Below are positions 28,390 to 37,288 of a stretch of DNA of 64,000 nt, piece after piece. The position numbers and the translations under genes were made by a program. The DNA is from Vicinamibacterales bacterium (lineage in GTDB: Bacteria > Acidobacteriota > Vicinamibacteria > Vicinamibacterales > JAKQTR01): the NCBI GenBank assembly GCA_025456345.1, contig JALOKU010000001.1:62001-126000 (forward strand). The letters are read 5' to 3'. Under the pieces are notes generated by a model, which searched no databases, was not told where the DNA came from, and saw only the letters and a program-made list of their open reading frames with translations. Numbering within the stretch: the stretch's first letter is position 1; every line of letters begins with the position of its first letter.

Positions 28390-29082
28390 CTACCTGGGGT
28401 GGGGAAGCTCGACGGCATAGCCCCGTCGCCTGTACTCAGGCGGAAGGGCGCTCCAGCGATCGCGCCCCGGGTAGCACACGGGCTTGCGGTCGGGATGGCG
28501 CGCCCTGAAGGCCCGGTACCATGCCCGCCATCGTTCGGCCCGCGCCCGGTTGTAGGGCAGCGCGTGGTGGGGATAGTCGATGAGCATCTGCTCGACCTTC
28601 CAGACGTTGTTCGACGAGAGCCGCCAGTTGTACGTGCCCATCTCCTTGTCGAGGTCCACGACGGCGTACGCCGTGATGCCGCCCGTCAGGTCGACGTAGG
28701 GTTCGAAGTAGCTCATGGCCAGGTCGCGGGCCGTCCGGAAGACGGGCTTGCGGCCATGCAGGCCCGGGTCCCGGGACCGGGCGACGGATCCCCACCGCCC
28801 GCGCCGCCTGTAGACGAAGAGCACGTGCTCGAGCTTGTCGATCGACTCGAAGCTCAGCACGAGCGGGGGATAGCGGTGCTGTTCGAGGATGACGGCCGCC
28901 GCGAGGGCCGCCTCGAGGCAGTGGGCGGTACCGCGGCGCACGACGTCCCGGAAGCTCCGAAGCGTTTCGCCCGCGGGCTTCGGCTCATTGTTGTACGGCA
29001 GACTGTTGAGGTACGCCTGCACGCGCGCCGGCGAGTCGAGACGGCGAATCAGATGCCACTCGGCAGGCGTGAAGGGCGTCAT
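28390..29082 (-). CDS. Transglutaminase-like fold hypothetical protein
   Basis: Putative Cys-His-Asp triad: GTAHCLEAALAAAV ... LEHVLFVYRRRGRWGSVARSRD. Confidence 0.5.
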   Translation of the reverse strand: MTPFTPAEWHLIRRLDSPARVQAYLNSLPYNNEPKPAGETLRSFRDVVRRGTAHCLEAALAAAVILEQHRYPPLVLSFESIDKLEHVLFVYRRRGRWGSVARSRDPGLHGRKPVFRTARDLAMSYFEPYVDLTGGITAYAVVDLDKEMGTYNWRLSSNNVWKVEQMLIDYPHHALPYNRARAERWRAWYRAFRARHPDRKPVCYPGRDRWSALPPEYRRRGYAVELPHPR

Positions 29083-29085
29083 CGG

Positions 29086-31335
29086 TCAGGACGCGCCGGC
29101 GCCGCGCTGCCGTTCCGCGCAGTAGACGTTCAGCAGCCGCAAGGCGCGATCGGCCGTCCGGAAGGTCGGGATTCCCGCAGCGTCGAGCGCCCGCACCATC
29201 GGGTCGTAGATGGCGCCGGCATCGACAACCACCACCCAGGGCTTGCCGCCATCGCGCTTCAGCGCGGCCAGCCTCGCGACGATGCCGCCGGGGTTCGCGA
29301 CGTCCTCGCCATGGCCGGCGCCGGGCTTCAGCGTGTTCAGGGCGGCGGTCAGCGGCACGATCCCGACCACCGCCGCGTCGTACTGATCGTCATCGAGCAG
29401 CGCCCGCACGATGTCGGCATACGCCTCGTCGCCGGTCATCGGCGTCAGGTCGATCGGATTGTGGATGTCGACGACCTTGTCGATCCGGCTGCGCACGAAG
29501 ATCGCGTCGAGCGTCCGGGCGGCGCCGGCGCCAAACGGCGGCAGCGTGAACCGCCCCAGGCTGTCGGCGATCGCCACGCACTCGAACCCGGCGTTGGATA
29601 CGGCCGCCAGCCGCCATCCCGGCACCGTCAGCCGGCCCAGACCCGAGAACAGCACGACGAGGTCCTCGAAGTCCTCGAGTGACTCGGCCACCACCACGCC
29701 CGCGCCGGCCGACAGCGCGCGCATCACCGCGTAGTCGCCTGCGATCGACGCCGTGTGGCTGGCCGACGCCAGGGCCCCGGCCGGCGTCCGGCCGGCCTTG
29801 TAGAGGATGACCGTGCGGCCCTGCGTCGTGATCGCGCGCGCCGCCTCGAGGAAGCGCAGGCCGTCGAGCGGCCTGAACCCCTCCACGTAGACGGCGAACA
29901 CGTCGATCCCGCTGTCGTCCTTCAGGTACGTGAGGTAGTCGCCGACGGTCAGATCCATCTGGTTGCCCAGCGTGACCGAGTACTTCGGATTGACCGTGCT
30001 GAGCTTGCTGGCCTTCGACACCGCGAACGCGCCGCTCTGGGACACGACGGCAAGGCGGGACGGCTCGCCGCCCGGCACCGGGAGCTTGTACTCCGGGATG
30101 AACGTGGTGTCGTAGCGGCCGGGCACGGACCGGATGCCCAGACAGTTGCCGCCGTTGATGAGGGGGCCACCCCACGCGCTGCGCCTCGACTGCGCGAGCG
30201 CCGCGTGCATCCGGGCGACGATCGCCTCGCTGCCGGCTTTCTCCTCGAGGCCGCCCGGAATCAGGACGACGCTCTCGGCCTTTTCGCGCTCGATGATGTC
30301 CACCAGCGCCGCCGACGCCTGCGCGGCATCGACGCACAGCACGAACAGATCGACGCGGTCCGGGATCGACGCGATGTCAGGCACGCACCGGCATCCCTCG
30401 ATCTCCGCGGTCCCGCTCTTGACGATCAGGATGCGATCGCGCGCGAAGCCCTCGCGCAGCAGGTTGTTGACGATGATGTGACCGGGATTCATGCGCTCGG
30501 ACACACCCATGATGGCGGCCGAGCGCGGCTCGAGCAGCCGTGCGAGCTTGGCGAGAGGCCTTGCCGCGAGCCCGCTGCCGCCCGCCGGCTCGCGCCGGAG
30601 CTTCAGCAGAACGTCGAGGGCGACCACCCGGCCGTCATTGGCGACGACGAACGGATTGACCTCGAACTCCGCGATGCGGGGCCCGACGGCGCGCCCGAGC
30701 TCCAGGAACGCGGCGGCCAGATCCGCGATCCGGCCGAGCGGCAGCAACGGGGCCTGCCCGCGCATCGATCGCGTGGCCAGCTGCACGACCGCGACCTGCT
30801 GCAGCGCCGCCTCGACCAGGATGGGGTCGGCCAGCGTGGGCGCGAACAGCGCCACGTCCTGGCCCGGGCGGAACGCCTTCGCCAGAAACTCGGTATAGAT
30901 GCCGCCCGCCCCGACGGTCACCACGGGTCCGACGTCGTCGGTCCACCTGAGGCCAACGAGCCACTCCCGCCCGAGCGCCGGCGAGTAGGGCACGAACTCG
31001 TTGATCGTGTAGCCGACGACGGCCTGCGTTCCGAGCGCGCCATCCATCCGCGCGATGGCCGCGGCCACCGCCTCGCGGGTCTTCTCGACGATCGCGACGC
31101 CGCCGACGTCGCTCTTGTGGAGAATCTGCGGCGACACCACTTTCACGACGGCCTTCGCGCCAGGGAGGCCGGCGAGCAGGTCCGCGTCGATCTGAGCCGT
31201 GCGGGCCACGAACAGGAAGGCGGGCACGGGGAGGCCGAGCGCCGCGAGCACCTGAAGGCCCTCCGTGTCGAGCAGGACATCCCGCCCGTCCTGGAGGGCA
31301 CGGTCGAAGATGGCGTTGATGGCCGTGAGGTTCAT
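29086..31335 (-). CDS. ADP-forming acyl-CoA synthetase, ATP-grasp domain N-terminal to CoA-binding/ligase domains
   Basis: N-terminal VVKVVSPQILHKSDVGGV (ATP-grasp) then RLLEPRSAAIMGVSERMNPGHIIVNNLL (CoA-binding), GGNCLGI, VVSQSGAFAV. Confidence 0.88.
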   Translation of the reverse strand: MNLTAINAIFDRALQDGRDVLLDTEGLQVLAALGLPVPAFLFVARTAQIDADLLAGLPGAKAVVKVVSPQILHKSDVGGVAIVEKTREAVAAAIARMDGALGTQAVVGYTINEFVPYSPALGREWLVGLRWTDDVGPVVTVGAGGIYTEFLAKAFRPGQDVALFAPTLADPILVEAALQQVAVVQLATRSMRGQAPLLPLGRIADLAAAFLELGRAVGPRIAEFEVNPFVVANDGRVVALDVLLKLRREPAGGSGLAARPLAKLARLLEPRSAAIMGVSERMNPGHIIVNNLLREGFARDRILIVKSGTAEIEGCRCVPDIASIPDRVDLFVLCVDAAQASAALVDIIEREKAESVVLIPGGLEEKAGSEAIVARMHAALAQSRRSAWGGPLINGGNCLGIRSVPGRYDTTFIPEYKLPVPGGEPSRLAVVSQSGAFAVSKASKLSTVNPKYSVTLGNQMDLTVGDYLTYLKDDSGIDVFAVYVEGFRPLDGLRFLEAARAITTQGRTVILYKAGRTPAGALASASHTASIAGDYAVMRALSAGAGVVVAESLEDFEDLVVLFSGLGRLTVPGWRLAAVSNAGFECVAIADSLGRFTLPPFGAGAARTLDAIFVRSRIDKVVDIHNPIDLTPMTGDEAYADIVRALLDDDQYDAAVVGIVPLTAALNTLKPGAGHGEDVANPGGIVARLAALKRDGGKPWVVVVDAGAIYDPMVRALDAAGIPTFRTADRALRLLNVYCAERQRGAGAS

Positions 31336-31347
31336 GGGTCGCCGTCT

Positions 31348-31923
31348 TCACTCGGAAGCCGCGGCGCGTCCGGCGTGAAGCGCCTTCAGATTGGTCTCGA
31401 CGACCTTCGCGCCCTTGCCGGCGAAGATCGTCTGCACGAAGCGCTCGAGGGTCTCGAACCGGACTGGCAGGAGCGGCGACGCCGCGCCGACCATCACCAT
31501 GTTGGTCGCCCGCGCGGAGCCGGCCTTTCTGGCCAGCGACTCCGCGTCGATGGTCAGGGCGTGCGGCAGGCCGCGGACGTGCGCCAGCACCTCGTCGAGG
31601 GGCGGATAGTCCGCGATGTTGGCCACCGGGTTGGTTGCGGTGATCACGGTCCCGTCGGCCGACAGGAATTCGAGATACCGCAGGCTTTCGAGCGGCTCCA
31701 TGCTGAGGATGAGGGACGCCGATCCCCGCGGAATGAGGTCGCTCGCAATCGGGCGGTCCGACAGGCGCAGGTTCGCGAGCACCGCGCCTCCGCGCTGCGA
31801 CATGCCGTGGACCTCGGACTGCTTCACCGCCAGCCCTTCCTGCATGGCGCTCGACGCGATAATCGCCGAGACCGACAGCACGCCCTGGCCCCCGACGCCT
31901 GCGAGGATGATGTCGAACTTCAT
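31348..31923 (-). CDS. iorB: Indolepyruvate ferredoxin oxidoreductase beta subunit
   Basis: FDIILAGVGGQGVLSVSAIIASSAMQEGLAVKQSEVHGMSQRGGAVLANLRLSD. Confidence 0.9.
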   Translation of the reverse strand: MKFDIILAGVGGQGVLSVSAIIASSAMQEGLAVKQSEVHGMSQRGGAVLANLRLSDRPIASDLIPRGSASLILSMEPLESLRYLEFLSADGTVITATNPVANIADYPPLDEVLAHVRGLPHALTIDAESLARKAGSARATNMVMVGAASPLLPVRFETLERFVQTIFAGKGAKVVETNLKALHAGRAAASE

Positions 31924-31928
31924 GGTCG

Positions 31929-33548
31929 TCACTCCCGGGCCGCGGCCGCGGACTGTTCCTGCTTGGTGCGCTTCGCGGTCTCGATGCACTCGCGGACGCC
32001 GATCACGACCGACAGACCCCGGTGGTTGACCTCGCGGCGCAGGATCTCGGTGTTCCCGGCCATCCGCCGCGGGTGGGCCTCGACGACGTGCAGGTGGGCG
32101 GGCGGCACGCCGAGGCCGCGCACGACGGCCTCGAGCTCCGACGAGGACCGGAGCGTGGGCTGCCCGCCCGTCATCGCCACGGTCTTGTTGTCGAGGATGA
32201 TGAGCGTCATCGGCGTGTCGGCCGCCACGGCGTCCATCAGCGGCGTGACGCCCGAATGCAGGAACGTGCTGTCGCCGATGACGGCGACGACGGGATGGTA
32301 GCCGGCGTCGGCGGCGCCCTTGGCCATGCCCACCGACGCGCCCATGCAGACGCAGGTCTCGATGGCGTTGTAGGGCGGCAGCGCGCCCAGCGTGGAGCAG
32401 CCGATGTCGGCCGTGACAATGGCGTCGGGAAACGCCGACAGGGCGGCGGTGATCGAATGGAAGCTGTCACCGTGCGGACAGCCCGCGCACAGCTGAGGCG
32501 GCCGGTTCGGCAGCGAGAGGCCCGGCACCACCACGCCCGTTCGCGCCGGGAGGCTGAGCGCGGCCCGCACGATGTCGGGATTGAGCTCTCCGTCCGGCGG
32601 CACCGCGCCGGACTCGCGTCCCTGGATGTCCAGCTGCGCCGGGGGCACGATGCCGCGCAGCGCGCGCTCGATGTAGGGGTAGCCCTCCTCGAGCAGCAGC
32701 ACGCGCGTCAGCGGCGCTACGAAGGCGCGAATCGCCGCGGCCGGGTACGGGTACGCGCCGACGTGCAGGTGCGCGGGCCGCGCGGGCAGGTCCTCGAGGT
32801 TCTCGACGAAATAGTTGCGCGCCAGGCCGGCCGTGATCACACCGAATCCGCCGTCCGCGCCGCCCTCGGCCGTATTGAACCGCGAGGCTGCCACGTAGGC
32901 CCGGATGTCGTCGAAGCGGTCGAGCAGGGCGCGCCACTGGCGGCGCGCGTTTCCCGGCAGCAGCACCCACGCCGACGCGTGCGCGTCTCGGTGCGGCGGG
33001 TTCTCGGCGCGGGCCTCGCCCACCGTCACGATGCCGCGGCTGTGGGCCAGACGGGTCACCAGGCGGATCATCACCGGAATGTGAAAGCGCTCGGAGATGT
33101 CGAACGCCTCCCGCGTCATGTCGTACGCCTCCTGGTGCGAGGCCGGCTCGAGGCAGACCACGCGCGCGAAGTCGGCGAACACCCGGCTGTCCTGCTCGTT
33201 CTGCGAGCTGTGCATCCCCGGGTCGTCGGCCACGGCCACCACGAGGCCGCCGTTGACGGTCACCAGCGCCGAGTTCATGAACGGATCCGCCGCCACGTTC
33301 AGTCCCACGTGCTTCATGGTCACCATCGTCCGCCGGCCGGCGTAGGACACGCCGAGCGCCGCTTCGTACGCCGTCTTCTCGTTGGCGCACCACTCCGCCC
33401 TCGGCCCGCCATGCTCGCGGCGGCGCCGAATCAGGTATTCGAGGATCTCGGTCGACGGCGTGCCCGGGTAGCCGTAGGCTGCCGTCAGCCCGGCGTGAAC
33501 CGCCGCCAGGGCGACGGCTTCGTCGCCAAGCAGGACCATCTCGTTCAT
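31929..33548 (-). CDS. iorA: Indolepyruvate ferredoxin oxidoreductase alpha subunit, lacking a C-terminal ferredoxin domain
   Basis: AAYGYPGTPSTEILEYL, LCAGCPHGDSFHSI, VVAVIGDSTFLHSGVTPL, NKTVAMTGGQPT; ends VVIGVRECIETAKRTKQEQSAAAARE without Fe-S cysteine clusters. Confidence 0.88.
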   Translation of the reverse strand: MNEMVLLGDEAVALAAVHAGLTAAYGYPGTPSTEILEYLIRRRREHGGPRAEWCANEKTAYEAALGVSYAGRRTMVTMKHVGLNVAADPFMNSALVTVNGGLVVAVADDPGMHSSQNEQDSRVFADFARVVCLEPASHQEAYDMTREAFDISERFHIPVMIRLVTRLAHSRGIVTVGEARAENPPHRDAHASAWVLLPGNARRQWRALLDRFDDIRAYVAASRFNTAEGGADGGFGVITAGLARNYFVENLEDLPARPAHLHVGAYPYPAAAIRAFVAPLTRVLLLEEGYPYIERALRGIVPPAQLDIQGRESGAVPPDGELNPDIVRAALSLPARTGVVVPGLSLPNRPPQLCAGCPHGDSFHSITAALSAFPDAIVTADIGCSTLGALPPYNAIETCVCMGASVGMAKGAADAGYHPVVAVIGDSTFLHSGVTPLMDAVAADTPMTLIILDNKTVAMTGGQPTLRSSSELEAVVRGLGVPPAHLHVVEAHPRRMAGNTEILRREVNHRGLSVVIGVRECIETAKRTKQEQSAAAARE

Positions 33549-33631
33549 GTCACACTCCTGCGCCATTGCTGACGGGGGGCGTCGCAGCAGGGATTGGGCC
33601 TATCGCGGTCTCGGCTGGGGGCCGGGCGAGC

Positions 33632-34498
33632 CTACTTCACCAATGCCTGCAGGTCCCGGATGACCTCTTCCGGAACCCATTCCTTCCCATTGTATGTCCG
33701 GGCAAGCTTCCCGTCAGGATCGAGGAGGGCGGTGCGCAGGTTGTGGGTGATGTTCACCCCGCCCGGGCCCTCCCGCAGCACGCTCAATCCCAGTTTCCCG
33801 CCGAACTGGTCGACCTGGGCGCGCGGGGCCGTCACGAAGTGCCAGAGGTCGGGGTCGGCGCCTATCTCGCGGGCCTTCGCCGCCAGCCTCGCGGGCGTGT
33901 CGAACTCGGGGTCGAACGACACGGAGATCAGGCGGACGCGCTGGCCGAGCCGCGGGTCCGCCTGCAGGCCGCGCTGCACGGCCGCGAAGTGGGCGTTCAT
34001 GCGAGGGCAGTAGTCCGGGAGCGGGCAGCGGGTGTAGATGAAGGTCACCAGCGTGTACGCGCCGCGGTACGACGACAGGCGACGTGGCTTGCCGGTTTCG
34101 TCGGTGAACGTGATGTCGGGCACCGCTTCGCCGACCGGGAGGATGTCGGCCGGTGCAGGAGGCGGCGCGGAGGCCTCGCCCGGCGGACGGCTGCCGGTCT
34201 TCCGGATGGCGGTGAGGTAGGAGTCCTCGGCGGTCAGGACGAGTGTGGCGCCGATCAGGTCTCCCGGCGCGACTCCGTCGAGGAGGCGCGGGTCCTTGAT
34301 GTTGAACCACATCGTCATCGGCTCCATGAAGCCTTTGACCTCGTCGTGCTTCACCTGGATCTCCGACTTGTCCGGCTTGATGGCCAGCACCTCACCAGTC
34401 AGGGGGAACTCGCGGACCGTGGCTGGCGGCGGGGGAGCGCTGCACCCCGCCGAGCACGCGAGGAGGAGCACCATCAAGACCAGGGATGAGGATTTCAT
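33632..34498 (-). CDS. SCO family protein with N-terminal CusF-like copper-binding domain
   Basis: GEVLAIKPDKSEIQVKHDEVKGFMEPMTMWFNI plus DETGKPRRLSSYRGAYTLVTFIYTRCPLPDYCPRM; lipobox-like LLLACSAGC. Confidence 0.87.
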   Translation of the reverse strand: MKSSSLVLMVLLLACSAGCSAPPPPATVREFPLTGEVLAIKPDKSEIQVKHDEVKGFMEPMTMWFNIKDPRLLDGVAPGDLIGATLVLTAEDSYLTAIRKTGSRPPGEASAPPPAPADILPVGEAVPDITFTDETGKPRRLSSYRGAYTLVTFIYTRCPLPDYCPRMNAHFAAVQRGLQADPRLGQRVRLISVSFDPEFDTPARLAAKAREIGADPDLWHFVTAPRAQVDQFGGKLGLSVLREGPGGVNITHNLRTALLDPDGKLARTYNGKEWVPEEVIRDLQALVK

Positions 34499-35541
34499 GC
34501 GTCCACTTTAACCTCGGGGCTCCCCTGAGTCGAGCCCGCCGCGGCGCCGGCCGGGAGCAACGACGGCGGGACGCGCCGCTCGACGAAGTCGACGATCTCG
34601 CGCTCGGCCCAGTAACCGTCGTAGCCGTCTCGCGCGGACTCGACAAAGCCGCAGTGGCCGCCGTAGCGCGTGATGGCCAGCGTGATCGCGGCGTTTCCGG
34701 TCACTCTGGGATCGCGGAACGGAGGCAGGGCGATGAACGGGTCGTCCTCGGCGGTGATGACCAGCGCCGGCACCCTGATGCGGTCGACCACGCGCATGGA
34801 GGCGGCGCGGTAGTAGTAGTCGGCCGCGCCGGAGAACCCGTGGTGCGGGGCCGTGTAGCGGTCATCGAACGCCCGCACGCTCCAGAGGCGCCAGATTCCG
34901 CCGACGTCATAGCGTCCGGGGAACAGGCGGGCCTTCTTTCGCATCCGGCGTTGCAGGCTCTGCATGAAGTTCCACTGGTAAAGCCTGTTGGCGGGCCGCT
35001 CGAGCATGTCCATGCACGCGCCGAGTTCGAGCGTCGGCGACACGGCGCACACCGCGTGGAGCCACCGCGGTGGCGTTTCGCCGTAGCCCCCGGCCAGGCG
35101 GAGGGCGAGATTGCCGCCGAGCGAGTAGCCCGCGACGGCCAGAGACGGGAGGCCGCCGGCGGCAGCCAGTTCTTCGAGGACGGCGTGCACATCGCTGGTC
35201 AGCCCCGAGTGGTAGAGGCCCGCCGACAGGTGCTCGGTGCCTCCGCAGTTCCGCTGATTGAGCCGGACGACGTTGAAGCCGCGGCGGAAGGCCTTGTCGG
35301 CGATGCCCCGCATGTAGTGGGAGTCGCTCGACCCTTCGAGGCCGTGCAGCACCACCAGCGTCGATCGGGACGTCGGCTCGGCCTGCCAGTGGCAGCGCGC
35401 CAGCACGCGGGTGTCCGCATCAATCTCGAACAGGCGGGCCTCCGGTGCCGGCAGCTGCGGGAGCGGGCGGCGCCTGGCCCACGCGTAAACCGTCATGCGA
35501 TGGCCGCCGCGCAGCCAGTGCGGGGGGGCGAAGTCGCGCAT
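34495..35541 (-). CDS. YheT-like alpha/beta hydrolase
   Basis: LVVLHGLEGSSDSHYMRGIADKAFRRGFNVVRLNQRNCGGTEHLSAGLYHSGLTSD...VAGYSLGGNLALRL. Confidence 0.9.
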   Translation of the reverse strand: MRDFAPPHWLRGGHRMTVYAWARRRPLPQLPAPEARLFEIDADTRVLARCHWQAEPTSRSTLVVLHGLEGSSDSHYMRGIADKAFRRGFNVVRLNQRNCGGTEHLSAGLYHSGLTSDVHAVLEELAAAGGLPSLAVAGYSLGGNLALRLAGGYGETPPRWLHAVCAVSPTLELGACMDMLERPANRLYQWNFMQSLQRRMRKKARLFPGRYDVGGIWRLWSVRAFDDRYTAPHHGFSGAADYYYRAASMRVVDRIRVPALVITAEDDPFIALPPFRDPRVTGNAAITLAITRYGGHCGFVESARDGYDGYWAEREIVDFVERRVPPSLLPAGAAAGSTQGSPEVKVDA

Positions 35542-35655
35542 CCCTGCCAGTCTACCGCACGGCTGGAAAAGGCCGCCCGGCCCCGGCCCGGCGAGTCCCG
35601 GCGCACGCGGGGCTGGGGTAGACTATCCGCGCCCACCTTCCTGGAGGAACGACCG

Positions 35656-37287
35656 ATGAGAGTGCCGACGCGCCTTGCCACGCTGACCCTCGTGCTGCTG
35701 TGTTCCGCGTTCCCCTCGGCCGCGCCGCAGAAGCCCGCTCCCGCGCCGAGGCTGGAGCCCGTCGACGCGCGGCTGCAGGCGCTCAAGCAGCAGGCGATCG
35801 CCGACGTCGACGGGATGCGCGATCTCACCCAGCAGATGATCGACCAGGTCTTCAGTTTCGGCGAACTGGGTTTTCAGGAGCACGAGACGTCGCGTTACCT
35901 CACGGGGGTGCTGCGCAAGAACGGGTTCACCATCACCGAGGGCGTCGCCGGCATTCCGACGGCGTGGTTTGCCTCCTGGGGATCGGGCAAGCCGGTCATC
36001 GCGCTGGGCTCGGACATCGACGGCCTGCCGCAGACGAACCAGAAACCCGGCGTCCCGTGGCGCGAGCCGCTCGTCGAGGGCGCGCCCGGCCATGGCGAGG
36101 GCCACAACTCCGGCGTGCCGATGAACATCACGGCGGCGCTGGCGGTGAAGCGCATCATGGAGCGCGAGAAACTCGGCGGCACGATCATCGTGTGGCCGGG
36201 CGTCGCGGAAGAGCTGGTGGCCGCGAAGGCGTTCTACGTCCGCGACGGGCTGTTCAAGAACGTGGACGTGGTGCTCTTCTCGCACGTCTCCAGCTCGATG
36301 GGGACGTCCTGGGGCGCCGCGTCCGGCAACGGCCTGGTGTCGGTCGAATACGCGTTCACGGGGCAGAGCGCGCACAGCGCGGGCATGCCGTGGCGAGGCC
36401 GCAGCGCCCTCGACGCGGTCGAGCTGATGAACGTCGGCTGGAACTTCCGCCGGGAGCATCTGCGCCTCCAGCAGCGTTCCCACTACGTGATCACCGACGG
36501 CGGCGATCAGCCGAACGTCGTCCCGTCGACCGCATCGGTCTGGTACTACTTCCGCGAGACCGAGTATCCGCGCATCAAGCAGATGTGGGACATCGGCAAC
36601 CGGATGGCCGAGGCGGCCGCGATGATGACCGACACCACGGTGACCTCGCGCGTCCTTGGCGCCGCCTGGCCCCAGCACTTCAACAAGGTGCTCGCCGAGG
36701 CGGCGCAGGCCAACATGAAGGCCGTCGGCATGCCGAAGTGGGACGAGGCGGACCAGGCGCTGGCGAAGGCCGTGCAGCGGGAGATGAAACAGAACGAGCG
36801 CGGACTCGAGTCGGAGGTCGGCAAGCTGGGCGAGCCGGTGCGCGACGAAGACAACCGCGGCGGCGGGTCGGATGACATCGGCGACGTGTCCTGGGTGGCG
36901 CCGACCATCACGCTGCGCTACCCGGCCAACATTCCGGGCACCATCGGGCATCACTGGTCGAGCGGCATCGCCATGGCCACGCCGATTGCCCACAAGGGCT
37001 GCACGGCCGGCGCCAAGGTGCACGCGCTCACCATGCTGGACCTGCTGCTGAAGCCGGCGCTGGTGACGCAGGCGTGGGAGTACTACACGAACGTGCAGAC
37101 GAAGGACCAGAAGTACACGCCGCTGGTCCGGCCGGAGGACAAGCCGGCGACGTTCCTCAACACGAAGATCATGGCGGAGTACCGCGAGAAGATGAAGCCG
37201 TTCTACTTCGACCCGTCGCGGTACAAGACCTACCTCGAGCAACTCGGCGTGCCGTACCCGCCGCCCGTGAAACCGGCGGGGAAGTAG
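35656..37287 (+). CDS. M20-family amidohydrolase (AbgB-like), secreted
   Basis: Signal peptide; LGFQEHETSRYLTGVL, GSDIDGLPQTNQKPG, GHGEGHNSGVPMNITAALAVKRIM. Confidence 0.88.
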   Translation: MRVPTRLATLTLVLLCSAFPSAAPQKPAPAPRLEPVDARLQALKQQAIADVDGMRDLTQQMIDQVFSFGELGFQEHETSRYLTGVLRKNGFTITEGVAGIPTAWFASWGSGKPVIALGSDIDGLPQTNQKPGVPWREPLVEGAPGHGEGHNSGVPMNITAALAVKRIMEREKLGGTIIVWPGVAEELVAAKAFYVRDGLFKNVDVVLFSHVSSSMGTSWGAASGNGLVSVEYAFTGQSAHSAGMPWRGRSALDAVELMNVGWNFRREHLRLQQRSHYVITDGGDQPNVVPSTASVWYYFRETEYPRIKQMWDIGNRMAEAAAMMTDTTVTSRVLGAAWPQHFNKVLAEAAQANMKAVGMPKWDEADQALAKAVQREMKQNERGLESEVGKLGEPVRDEDNRGGGSDDIGDVSWVAPTITLRYPANIPGTIGHHWSSGIAMATPIAHKGCTAGAKVHALTMLDLLLKPALVTQAWEYYTNVQTKDQKYTPLVRPEDKPATFLNTKIMAEYREKMKPFYFDPSRYKTYLEQLGVPYPPPVKPAGK

Positions 37288-37288
37288 A

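Noticed and set aside
29755-32301. 848-aa + strand ORF antisense to the CoA synthetase/iorB region
   Set aside because: Shadow ORF; the minus strand carries clear families
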